DNA of 13,944 nucleotides from Candidatus Rokuibacteriota bacterium (GTDB lineage Bacteria > Methylomirabilota > Methylomirabilia > Rokubacteriales > CSP1-6): assembly GCA_016201645.1 (NCBI GenBank), contig JACQCL010000016.1, positions 1 to 13,944 of the forward strand, in the 5' to 3' direction. Both the position numbers and the translations under genes were made by a program. The notes below the pieces were generated by a model. That model did not search any database, was not told the DNA's origin, and saw nothing but the letters and a program-made list of their open reading frames with translations. Position 1 is the stretch's first letter; every line of letters starts with the position of its first letter. Below, piece by piece: positions 7,368 to 13,783 of the stretch.

Positions 7368-7611
7368 GGAAAAGGTGATCGCGAGCTGGCGGTACAAGAA
7401 GGGGGTCCTGGATCCGAAGACCTCATCGCTCTGCTATCTGGCCGCGAATCTGGCGGCGGGTAACACGCACTGAGCGAAGCGAGACCTGGCAGGTGCCAGG
7501 ACCGCCGGTGCCACCGAAGACGAAATCCGCGAGGCGATCAGCTTCGCCATCCGGGCCAACGCCGCCAAGACCCATGCCGACGTCCTGACGGTCTGGGACG
7601 GGGAAAGGTAG
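7360..7611 (+). CDS. Selenocysteine-containing carboxymuconolactone decarboxylase/AhpD-like protein (TGA 7471-7473 read as Sec)
   Basis: The frame from ATG 7360 meets TGA at codon 38, then continues open to TAG at 7609-7611, giving 83 residues if TGA is decoded. Both halves belong to one CMD/AhpD domain. Before the TGA is LDPKTSSLCYLAANLAAGNTH; after it comes AKRDLAGARTAGATEDEIREA, then ISFAIRANAAKTHADVL. This matches the family's pattern of KTxxLxxLA, active-site turn, AxxxGAT, EEIxEAI. By my hand alignment to the AhpD motif CxxCxxxH, the TGA falls on the second Cys; the first Cys is Asn35 and the His is Asp42. AhpD-like proteins use the CxxC in peroxide or disulfide redox chemistry, and CMD/AhpD-like selenoproteins are known. 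A matching SECIS hairpin follows the TGA. The full domain length, strong Shine-Dalgarno and 8-bp overlap with the gene before argue against decay. The alternatives are a base error or a young pseudogene. The substrate is unknown. Confidence 0.8.
7471..7500 (+). promoter_or_regulatory. Bacterial SECIS element: UGA plus downstream stem-loop
   Basis: The in-frame TGA (7471-7473) is followed after 11 nt by CCTGGC (7485-7490), loop AGGT (7491-7494) and GCCAGG (7495-7500), a perfect 6-bp stem. In the E. coli fdhF element, as I recall it, the 17-nt upper stem-loop also starts 11 nt after UGA and its loop begins AGGU, the part contacted by SelB. Here the bulged U of fdhF is absent and the lower stem is weak. 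The hairpin also encodes LAGAR, so coding constraint could contribute to it. Confidence 0.75.
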
Positions 7612-7617
7612 CCCACC

Positions 7618-7929
7618 ATGGCCGAGATCAACCTCGTCGCCGCGTTCTCTACTGTGCCCGCGGGGGAGGCCGAGGCGATCAAGCAACTCCTGACCGAGAC
7701 GATCCAGCAGATCGCCCAGGACGACGGGACCTTCAAGAAGGCAAAGATCGTGTTCACCGAGTCCGACGAGCGCTGCGGGCTCACCGCTGAACTGGACGGC
7801 GTCAAGAAAGAGGGCGTGCCGCTTCAGCTGGACCTGGAGGAACTGGAGGACGCGAAGACCTCCGCCGGCGCCCGGGCCCAGCTGAAGGAGGCGCTTCGTC
7901 TCTATTTCAGGAAGGTCCTCGGGCGGTAG
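7618..7929 (+). CDS. Unrecognised 103-residue protein
   Basis: I do not recognise the family. It is a small, charged, soluble-looking protein starting MAEINLVAAFSTVPAG. It has a predicted helix at 17-35 (EAEAIKQLLTETIQQIAQ), a strand around 41-49 (KAKIVFTES), a single Cys at 53 and a charged C-terminal helical stretch (75-100). There is no signal peptide or membrane segment. The ATG is 6 bp after the stop of the selenoprotein-like gene, and GGGGAAAGG just before that stop can serve as the Shine-Dalgarno. This spacing suggests one transcript with the two genes before it. The alternation of strand and helix could suit a dimeric ferredoxin-like barrel, but nothing specific supports that. Confidence 0.75.
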   Translation: MAEINLVAAFSTVPAGEAEAIKQLLTETIQQIAQDDGTFKKAKIVFTESDERCGLTAELDGVKKEGVPLQLDLEELEDAKTSAGARAQLKEALRLYFRKVLGR

Positions 7930-7936
7930 GTGAGGG

Positions 7937-8647
7937 ATGGCCTCGGCTGACGACGGGCTCCTGCTCTTCGTGTACCGGGGGGCGCTCTTCAAGATCGCCG
8001 AAGGCGTCCAGGTCCCGAAGGCGGGCACTCTCCTCTTCTGCCGCCACCTGGCGTTTCAGCCTGGAGAGCGCGTGCTGGAGCTCGGCACGGGTGCCGGGCT
8101 TGCCGCGATCCTGGCGGCGCGGGCTGGCTCTAAGGTGGTGGCCACGGACGTGGTCCCCGCGGCCGTGGCCTGCGCCAGAGAGAACGCCGTCCTCAACGGC
8201 GTGGTGGACAAGGTCGAGGTGAAGCTCGGGGACTGCTACGACCCGGTGGCCGGGCTGACCTTCGATCTGATCTGCACTAACCCTCCCCAGATGCCGACTC
8301 CGACGGGGCGCGACCGGGACGATCCCGTGGCGGCGGCTGACAACGGGGGCGTGAACGGCTGGGAGATTCTGGACCGGGCGATCCGGGGCGCGCCGCGGCA
8401 CCTGGCCCCCGGCGGCCGGCTGATTTTCACGATCTTCGCCTTCCTCGGCCAGAAGGCGGCCATGTCAAAGCTGGAGGCCGCGGGGCTCGTCCCGCGGATC
8501 ATCGGCCGGGAGGTTCAGGCCTTTCCGCGGATCGGCTACGAGCGGCTGGATCACATTCGGAGCCTGGACGTCGAGGGCGTGCTCCCGCGTACCGGGCTAC
8601 CCACGACGGTCGAGCGCTTCGTCGTGCAGGGGACCAAGCCCTCGTGA
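7937..8647 (+). CDS. Class I SAM-dependent methyltransferase with NPPQ motif (HemK/small-domain type)
   Basis: A 236-residue enzyme. The SAM-binding motif I is VLELGTGAGLA (46-56), the acidic residue at the end of the second strand is Asp71 (VVATDVVP), and the catalytic-type motif IV is TNPPQMPTP (114-122). An NPPY-like motif is typical of enzymes that methylate amide or amine nitrogens, such as PrmC/HemK, RsmC and adenine methyltransferases. The N-terminal LLLFVYRGALFKIAEGVQVPK is short and lacks the helical domain of PrmC, so this is probably not the release-factor enzyme itself. No substrate is visible. AGG at 7928-7930 is a modest Shine-Dalgarno. The last four bases, GTGA, are shared with the start of the deacetylase gene, indicating coupled translation. 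Confidence 0.88.
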   Translation: MASADDGLLLFVYRGALFKIAEGVQVPKAGTLLFCRHLAFQPGERVLELGTGAGLAAILAARAGSKVVATDVVPAAVACARENAVLNGVVDKVEVKLGDCYDPVAGLTFDLICTNPPQMPTPTGRDRDDPVAAADNGGVNGWEILDRAIRGAPRHLAPGGRLIFTIFAFLGQKAAMSKLEAAGLVPRIIGREVQAFPRIGYERLDHIRSLDVEGVLPRTGLPTTVERFVVQGTKPS

Positions 8648-9393
8648 AGCTCTTGATCGTGAACGCCGATGACTTCGGCCTGACAGCCGGCGTGAGCCGG
8701 GGGATCCTCGAGGCGCATCGGCGGGGGATCGTGACCAGCACCACGCTCCTCGTGAACCCGGACATTCATCCCGCGCTGGTGGAGGAGTTGAAGTCCTCCG
8801 GCCTCGGGGTTGGCCTGCACCTGAACCTGACCCTGGGTGTTCCCGTCTCCAGCCCCAAGCGCGTCCCGTCCCTCGTGGACGGCGAAGGGCGGTTCATCCG
8901 GGACGCGCGGGAGGTGGCGGCGCGGGCCAAGGCGGATGAAGCGCGGATCGAACTGGGCGCTCAGATTGACGCGTTCAGGCAGGTCACAAGGCGGTTTCCC
9001 ACCCATCTGGACAGCCATCACCACGTCGGCCGCCACGAACCGATCCAGACCCTCCTTTTCGACTTCGCCACGGCCATCAGGGTTCCGGTGAGGAGCCAGG
9101 ATGCCGAGGTTCGCGCCGCCGCGCGACGCCGGAGGCTCTCCACGCCAGATCATTTCTTCGGCGAATCGGGCCCCGAGCCGTACTGGTCGGCCGAGCGGGT
9201 GCTCGAGCACCTGAAGGCGCTGCCCGACGGCGTCTCGGAGTTCATGACTCATCCCGGGTACTTCGACGAAGACCTTGCCGGGAGCCGCTACGGGAAACAG
9301 CGCGAGGTTGAACTCCGGGGGCTCACTGATCCAGCGGTGCGCGAACTCATCGAGCGCGAGGGCATCCGCCTTTGCCACTTCGGTAGCCTCTAG
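8644..9393 (+). CDS. YdjC/ChbG-family carbohydrate deacetylase
   Basis: A 249-residue protein of the YdjC family, whose characterised member ChbG removes an acetyl group from chitooligosaccharides; HpnK-type members act in hopanoid synthesis. Signature residues are present: VNADDFGLT (Asp9, Asp10), GVGLHLNLT with His59, HLDSHHHVG with His125 in the metal-site region, and FMTHPGYFDEDL near the C terminus. The start is GTG 8644, overlapping the methyltransferase stop by 4 bp; the N terminus MKLLIVNADDFG is the expected one for the family. No signal peptide is seen, so it acts in the cytosol. A ROK sugar kinase follows, which suggests a small salvage route for acetylated amino sugars, though no transporter or glycosidase is present in the window. 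Confidence 0.92.
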   Translation: MKLLIVNADDFGLTAGVSRGILEAHRRGIVTSTTLLVNPDIHPALVEELKSSGLGVGLHLNLTLGVPVSSPKRVPSLVDGEGRFIRDAREVAARAKADEARIELGAQIDAFRQVTRRFPTHLDSHHHVGRHEPIQTLLFDFATAIRVPVRSQDAEVRAAARRRRLSTPDHFFGESGPEPYWSAERVLEHLKALPDGVSEFMTHPGYFDEDLAGSRYGKQREVELRGLTDPAVRELIEREGIRLCHFGSL

Positions 9394-9398
9394 GACTT

Positions 9399-9437
9399 CC
9401 CTCTCCCCCACGGGGAGAGGGGCGGGGTGAGGGGGGG
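9399..9437 (+). repeat. REP-like intergenic palindrome
   Basis: CCCTCTCCCC (9399-9408), loop CAC, and GGGGAGAGGG (9412-9421) form a perfect 10-bp stem, followed by a G-rich tail GGCGGGGTGAGGGGGG. This resembles a palindromic family (CCCTCTCCCC...GGGGAGAGGG with GGGTGAGGG) common between genes of GC-rich bacteria. It lacks a T tract, so it is not a classical terminator. Its G-rich tail also serves as the ribosome-binding region of the ROK kinase gene. Confidence 0.65.
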
Positions 9438-9438
9438 A

Positions 9439-10380
9439 ATGCAGCGAGTCGTCATCGGAGTGGATCTGGGCGGGACGACGGTTTCTGCCGGCCTCGTCGC
9501 CGCTGACGGAGAGGTGCTGACCCACCTCCAGGAGCCCACTCGCAAGAGTGGGCCCGGCACCGCGCTCGCGACCCTCGTGGATCTTCTCGATCGTCTTCAG
9601 GAGACGGCCCGCTCCCGCGGGGTCGAAGTGACCGGCATCGGTATCGGCGTCCCGGGCACCGTGGATGCCGAGCGCGGCCTCATCGGGTCGGATATCCACT
9701 ATGTTCCCGAGCTTGCTTCAACACCACTCGCCGACACGATCGCCCAACGCCTGGCCCTGCCCGCCTTCGTGGACAATGACGTCAATGTCCTGGCTCTCGG
9801 CGAATGGATGTTCGGCGCGGGGAAGGGGACGCGCTCGCTGGTCGTCCTGGCCCTCGGAACGGGAGTCGGCGGCGGGATCATTCTCGACGGGCAACTGCAC
9901 CGCGGCCAGGGGGGATTCGGCGGCGAGCTGGGTCATGTCCCCATCAACTTCGACGGGCGCCCCTGCATCTGCGGCGGGCGGGGCTGCCTCAAGGCCTATG
10001 TCTCGGGCACCGACATCGGGCGGGAGGGCAGCGAGCGCCTCAAGCGGCCCGTGGATGCCGCCACGGTGTTCCTGCTCGCCGAGCAGGGTGACACGGTGGC
10101 TCGGGAGATCGTCGGCGAGGTGTGCCAGGCGCTGGGCGCCGGGCTCGCGGTGATCGTCAACGGGCTGAATCCCGAGCTCCTGCTGCTGGCCGGTAGCGTC
10201 GCAAAATCTCTCAAACCGCTTGAGCGCGAGGTCAGGATAGAGACTGGGCGCTACGCGTTCGAGCGGGCTCTCGCCAGCACGCGGATCGAACTCCTCACAA
10301 TGGACAAGGACGCGACCGTCCGCGGGGGCGCAGCCCTGGTCAGCTACGAGACCGGACGGCGCAGCGGACGCAGGCCCTAA
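9439..10380 (+). CDS. ROK-family sugar kinase (glucokinase/NagK-like)
   Basis: A 313-residue ROK protein. The N-terminal phosphate-binding loop is GVDLGGTTVSAG (7-18), then GIGIGVPGTVD, the catalytic VDNDVN with Asp114, and ALGTGVGGGIILDG. The zinc region is GGELGHVPI (Glu163, His166) with CICGGRGC (Cys176, Cys178, Cys183). The usual ROK ending GCxE reads GCLK here, so a conserved Glu is Lys185. There is no N-terminal helix-turn-helix, so it is a kinase rather than a NagC-type repressor. The sugar (glucose, N-acetylglucosamine, mannose or other) is unclear. I chose ATG 9439, preceded by a GAGGGGGG stretch; GTG at 9427 is an alternative. It follows the ChbG-like deacetylase after a 45-bp gap that holds a palindrome. 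Its TAA interlocks with the TAG of the minus-strand TlpA-like gene. Confidence 0.92.
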   Translation: MQRVVIGVDLGGTTVSAGLVAADGEVLTHLQEPTRKSGPGTALATLVDLLDRLQETARSRGVEVTGIGIGVPGTVDAERGLIGSDIHYVPELASTPLADTIAQRLALPAFVDNDVNVLALGEWMFGAGKGTRSLVVLALGTGVGGGIILDGQLHRGQGGFGGELGHVPINFDGRPCICGGRGCLKAYVSGTDIGREGSERLKRPVDAATVFLLAEQGDTVAREIVGEVCQALGAGLAVIVNGLNPELLLLAGSVAKSLKPLEREVRIETGRYAFERALASTRIELLTMDKDATVRGGAALVSYETGRRSGRRP

Positions 10381-10877
10381 TGGGGCTGCTTGGAGGGGCG
10401 AAGGAGAGGATCGAGCAGCTTGGCGATGCGGGCCTCGTCGGCTGAGCCGTGGATCCTCGCCACCATCTCCCCCTTCTGGGAGATCACGACCGTGTAGGGC
10501 GTGCCCTTGAAGCCGAAGCGGTTGGCGATGGTGAGGGATGGGTCGAGCCCGGCGGGGTAAGTGGCCCCGTGAGCCTTGAGGAACTTGCGGGCGTCGCCGG
10601 CGGTGTCCTGAACCTGGATCCCGACGAACTCGACTCCCCGCGGCTTGTATTTCTGGTAGGCCCTCTCGAACCCGGGAGCCTCGCGGACGCACAGGCGACA
10701 CCAGGACGCCTGAAAGCGCACCACCAGGACGCTCTTCCCGAGGTATGCCCTGGAATCGAGCGTCTTCTTGCTGTCCAGGAGCCTGAGTGTGAAGGCCGGC
10801 GCGGTGGGATGGGACCACGCCGGCGAGGACGTCCAGGCGAGCGCGAGGGCGAGGAGAACGACGAGGGCACGCGGCAC
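10377..10877 (-). CDS. Exported TlpA/ResA-like thioredoxin-fold protein
   Basis: A 166-residue protein. Residues 1-22 (MPRALVVLLALALAWTSSPA, then WS) form a Sec signal peptide or membrane anchor, so the domain lies outside the cytoplasmic membrane. The thioredoxin-like domain has the active site WCRLC (Cys60, Cys63) after VVRFQAS, the insertion typical of TlpA/AhpC-TSA-like proteins, and the cis-proline loop KGTPYTV with Pro127. Such proteins reduce disulfides of exported partners, often apocytochrome c or copper-site proteins; no partner is visible here. I chose GTG 10877 because the signal peptide begins there; the frame runs open further upstream but that part reads as Arg-rich shadow. It is transcribed divergently from the FAD/Fe-S dehydrogenase with a 47-bp gap. 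Confidence 0.9.
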   Translation of the reverse strand: MPRALVVLLALALAWTSSPAWSHPTAPAFTLRLLDSKKTLDSRAYLGKSVLVVRFQASWCRLCVREAPGFERAYQKYKPRGVEFVGIQVQDTAGDARKFLKAHGATYPAGLDPSLTIANRFGFKGTPYTVVISQKGEMVARIHGSADEARIAKLLDPLLRPSKQPH

Positions 10878-10883
10878 GGCCTC

Positions 10884-10889
10884 AGTATA
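10884..10889 (-). promoter_or_regulatory. Candidate -10 box of the TlpA-like gene
   Basis: TATACT read leftwards at 10889-10884, inside the palindrome AGTATACT (10884-10891). A start about 7 nt downstream would be at or next to the GTG at 10877, meaning a leaderless mRNA. A second leftward TATACT at 10913-10908 is an alternative that would give a longer leader containing GGGAG. No good -35 box is seen for either. Confidence 0.4.
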
Positions 10890-10909
10890 CTCCCGTCCGC
10901 GCCAACGAG

Positions 10910-10915
10910 TATAAT
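10910..10915 (+). promoter_or_regulatory. Candidate -10 box (TATAAT) of the FAD/Fe-S dehydrogenase gene
   Basis: A consensus TATAAT at 10910-10915, rare in such GC-rich DNA. Transcription would begin near 10922, about 3 nt before ATG 10925, again a nearly leaderless mRNA. The -35 position (about 10887-10892) coincides with the AGTATACT palindrome used by the divergent gene, so the two promoters overlap and could compete for polymerase. Confidence 0.5.
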
Positions 10916-10924
10916 GTGGAGCGT

Positions 10925-13783
10925 ATGAACGACCTCGAACGCGAGCTGCGACGCGTCGTCGAGGGCGACGTGCGCTTCGACAAGATGACTCGCCTCCTCT
11001 ACTCCACCGATGCCTCGATGTACCAGGTGGAGCCCATTGGCGTCGTGATCCCTCGCCACGCGGGGGACGTGCAGGCGGCGATCGAGGTCGCCAACCGTCA
11101 GAATGTTCCCATCCTACCGCGCGGTGGCGGGACATCGCTCACCGGCCAGACGGTCAATCGTGCGATCGTTCTCGACTTCTCTCCTCACATGAACCGCGTG
11201 CTGGAGGTCAATCGAGAGGAAGGCTGGTGCCGGGTCGAGCCGGGCGTCGTCCAGGATGAGCTAAACTCCCACGTGCGCTCGCAGGGCCTGCTCTTCGGCC
11301 CCGACACCTCTACGTCGAGCCGCGCGACGCTGGGCGGCATGGTGGGCAACAATTCTGGCGGGGCGCACTCGATCGTCTACGGCCTCACGGTCGAGCACGT
11401 CGTCGAGCTCACCGCGCTCCTCGCAGACGGCAGCCGGCTGGTTTTCGGGGAAGTGACCCCGGAGACCTTCAGGATGAAGATGCAGGCCCCCGGGCTGGAG
11501 GGGCAGATCTACCGCGCGGTGGCGCGGCTCAGGGAGCAGTACCGCGGGGAGATCCTCGCGCGCTATCCGAAATACTGGCGCCGGGTGTGCGGGTACAACT
11601 TGGACGAGCTGGTCAAGGATCGCCCGCTCAACATGGCGCGTCTCGTCGTCGGGTCGGAAGGGACCCTGCTGACCGTCGTCGAGGCGAAGATGCGCCTCGT
11701 GCCGCTCCCGAAGAAGACCGCCCTGGACGTCCTCCACTTCCGCGACATCCAGGAAGCCCTCGAGTCGTCGCAGGCGATTCTCGAAACGGGTCCGTACGCC
11801 GTCGAGCTGACCGACAAAATGATTCTGGATCTGGCGCGGGGGAACATCGAACAGTCCAAGCGCATGCGGTTTATCCAGGGCGATCCGGCGGCCATCCTCA
11901 TCGTCGAGTACGCCGGCGACAGCGACGCCGAGGTGAAGAGCAAAGTGGAGGCCCTCGAGGCCCGGCGGGCTCGCAGTCGGGTCGGGTACGCCTCTCACAT
12001 CGCCTACGACCCCGGCGAGCAGCAGTCCATCTGGAAGCTTCGCAAGGCGGGCCTCGGGCTTCTCCTCGGGATGAAGGGCGACGCGAAGCCCATCGCCTTC
12101 ATCGAGGACACGGCGGTAGATCCGAAATACCTGCCCACCTTTGTGCCGCGCTTCCGCGAGATCATGGCCAAGCACGGCGCCGACGGCGCGTTTTACGGTC
12201 ACTGCTCGGTGGGGTGCATCCACATCCGGCCACTGATCAACTTAAAAACGCGCCGGGGTCTCGAGCAAGTCCGGGCCATGGCCGATGAGATCTTCGACCT
12301 CGTGCTGGAGTTCGGCGGCGCCATCTCGAGCGAGCACGGCGACGGTCGCGCGCGAAGCCCGTTTTTGGAGCGCGTCTTCGGACCACGCCTGTTTCGAGCC
12401 TTCCGCGAGTTCAAGCACGCGTTCGATCCGAAGAACCTGATGAACCCGGGGAACCTCGTTGACAGTCCAGGAGCCACGGAGCATCTCCGTTACGGCCCCA
12501 ATTACAAGACGTGGGAGCCGACGACCCTCCTGGATTTCTCCGAACAGGGCGGCTTTGCGGCCTCCGTGGAAATGTGCAACGGCGTGGGAGTCTGCCGGAA
12601 GAAACTGGAAGGGACGATGTGCCCCTCCTACATGGCCACGCGCGACGAGGAACACTCGACGCGCGGGCGCGCGAACGCCCTCCGCGCCGTCTTGTCCGGC
12701 CAGCTGCCCGCCTCTGAGTTCACGGGGCGCCGGCTCTACGAAGTCATGGACCTCTGTCTCGAGTGCAAGGCGTGCAAGGCCGAGTGCCCGTCGAACGTGG
12801 ACATGGCCAAGCTCAAGTACGAGTTCCTTGGCCACTACTACCGGGTCAACGGCTTGCCGCTCCGCAACAAGCTCTTTGGGCGGATCGAAGCGGTGAACCG
12901 GCTCGGCTCCCGGCTGGCGCCGTTGTCCAATTGGATCGCCGGCTCGCGGCTCCATCGTTTCCTGCTCGAGCGGCTTGTCGGGATTGATCGCCGCCGGCCC
13001 CTGCCGCCCTTCGCGCGGGAGACGTTCACCGGCTGGTTTGCCCGGCGGGAGAGGCCGGCGGCGGGGCCGCGCGGGGAGGTCGTCCTCTTCCACGACACCT
13101 TCGTCACATACAACGCTCCCCATGTCGGCCGGGCGGCAGTGCAGTTGTTGGAGCGCGCGGGGTACGGGGTCCGCCTCGTGGACAAGAAGTGCTGCGGCCG
13201 GCCGCTGATTTCCAAGGGCATGCTCTCGGAGGCCAAGGTTCACGCGGCCTGGAACGTGGAGCGGCTTCTCCCTTACGCTGAGCGTGGGGTGCCCGTCGTC
13301 GGCCTCGAACCCTCGTGCCTCCTCACGCTCCGGGACGAGTACGTGGATCTGCTCAGAAACGACGCGGCGAGGCAGGTCGCCAAGCAGAGCTTCCTCCTGG
13401 AGGAGTTTCTGGAGCGTGAGCGACACCGCGGGCTCGCCCTGCCATTCGGCGGGAACGGTCGCAAGGCGCTACTGCACGGTCACTGCCATCAGAAGGCGCT
13501 GGTGGGGACCGCGCCCACGGTCGCGGCTCTCAGGTGGGCGGGGTTCGACGTCGAGGAAGTGGATTCCGGCTGCTGCGGGATGGCCGGGTCCTTCGGGTTC
13601 GAGACGGAGCACTACGACCTGTCGGTAACGCTCGGAAACCGTCGCCTCATTCCGGCGGTGAAGGCGGCGGCCGACGCCGAGGTGGTCGCCCCGGGGATCT
13701 CCTGTCGCCAGCAGATCGAGCATCTGGCCGGGCGCCGGGCCAAGCACCCTGCCGAGGTGTTGTGGGAGTCTCTGCGGGGCTGA
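10925..13783 (+). CDS. FAD-binding and Fe-S-binding 2-hydroxyacid dehydrogenase (GlcD-GlpC fusion, YdiJ-like)
   Basis: A 952-residue single-chain fusion. Residues 1 to about 220 form an FAD-binding type-4 (PCMH) domain with PRGGGTSLTGQTV and the segment LGGMVGNNSGGAHS. Residues about 230-520 form the FAD-oxidase C-terminal domain, containing GHCSVGCIHIRP and SEHGDGRARSPF. A ferredoxin-like region follows, with one Cys set at 551, 557 and 566 and a classic CxxCxxCxxxCP at 611, 614, 617 and 621. The C-terminal part has two CCG domains (Cys756-757, Cys883-884), as in GlpC/HdrB-type subunits. Such proteins oxidise D-2-hydroxyacids (lactate, glycolate, 2-hydroxyglutarate in E. coli YdiJ) and pass electrons towards quinone or another carrier. 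The substrate is not deducible. I chose ATG 10925 over GTG 10916 because the latter overlaps the -10 box. The end overlaps a TauE/SafE transporter gene. Confidence 0.93.
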   Translation: MNDLERELRRVVEGDVRFDKMTRLLYSTDASMYQVEPIGVVIPRHAGDVQAAIEVANRQNVPILPRGGGTSLTGQTVNRAIVLDFSPHMNRVLEVNREEGWCRVEPGVVQDELNSHVRSQGLLFGPDTSTSSRATLGGMVGNNSGGAHSIVYGLTVEHVVELTALLADGSRLVFGEVTPETFRMKMQAPGLEGQIYRAVARLREQYRGEILARYPKYWRRVCGYNLDELVKDRPLNMARLVVGSEGTLLTVVEAKMRLVPLPKKTALDVLHFRDIQEALESSQAILETGPYAVELTDKMILDLARGNIEQSKRMRFIQGDPAAILIVEYAGDSDAEVKSKVEALEARRARSRVGYASHIAYDPGEQQSIWKLRKAGLGLLLGMKGDAKPIAFIEDTAVDPKYLPTFVPRFREIMAKHGADGAFYGHCSVGCIHIRPLINLKTRRGLEQVRAMADEIFDLVLEFGGAISSEHGDGRARSPFLERVFGPRLFRAFREFKHAFDPKNLMNPGNLVDSPGATEHLRYGPNYKTWEPTTLLDFSEQGGFAASVEMCNGVGVCRKKLEGTMCPSYMATRDEEHSTRGRANALRAVLSGQLPASEFTGRRLYEVMDLCLECKACKAECPSNVDMAKLKYEFLGHYYRVNGLPLRNKLFGRIEAVNRLGSRLAPLSNWIAGSRLHRFLLERLVGIDRRRPLPPFARETFTGWFARRERPAAGPRGEVVLFHDTFVTYNAPHVGRAAVQLLERAGYGVRLVDKKCCGRPLISKGMLSEAKVHAAWNVERLLPYAERGVPVVGLEPSCLLTLRDEYVDLLRNDAARQVAKQSFLLEEFLERERHRGLALPFGGNGRKALLHGHCHQKALVGTAPTVAALRWAGFDVEEVDSGCCGMAGSFGFETEHYDLSVTLGNRRLIPAVKAAADAEVVAPGISCRQQIEHLAGRRAKHPAEVLWESLRG

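Noticed and set aside
6168..7397. Minus-strand open frame of about 409 codons across the lipoprotein and the 209-residue gene
   Set aside because: It runs antisense across three plus-strand genes and through a promoter-like gap, is rich in Arg/Glu/Pro and has no domain; it is a shadow of GC-rich coding DNA.
7360..7611. Pseudogene interpretation of the TGA-containing frame
   Set aside because: There is a single TGA only, no other lesion, an intact family domain on both sides, strong translation signals and a correctly spaced hairpin. Read-through as selenocysteine explains more. A base error cannot be excluded from one sequence.
9399..9421. Rho-independent terminator after the ChbG-like gene
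   Set aside because: The stem is perfect but is followed by a G-rich tail instead of a T tract, and it lies just before the kinase ribosome-binding site; REP-like repeat fits better.
9718..10818. Minus-strand open frame spanning the ROK kinase and TlpA-like genes
   Set aside because: It is out of frame with the TlpA-like gene and antisense to the ROK gene, both of which have clear active-site motifs.
12575..13578. Selenocysteine in the CCG or Fe-S motifs of the dehydrogenase fusion
   Set aside because: HdrB-like CCG domains sometimes carry Sec, but every motif cysteine here is encoded by TGC or TGT and the frame has no internal TGA.
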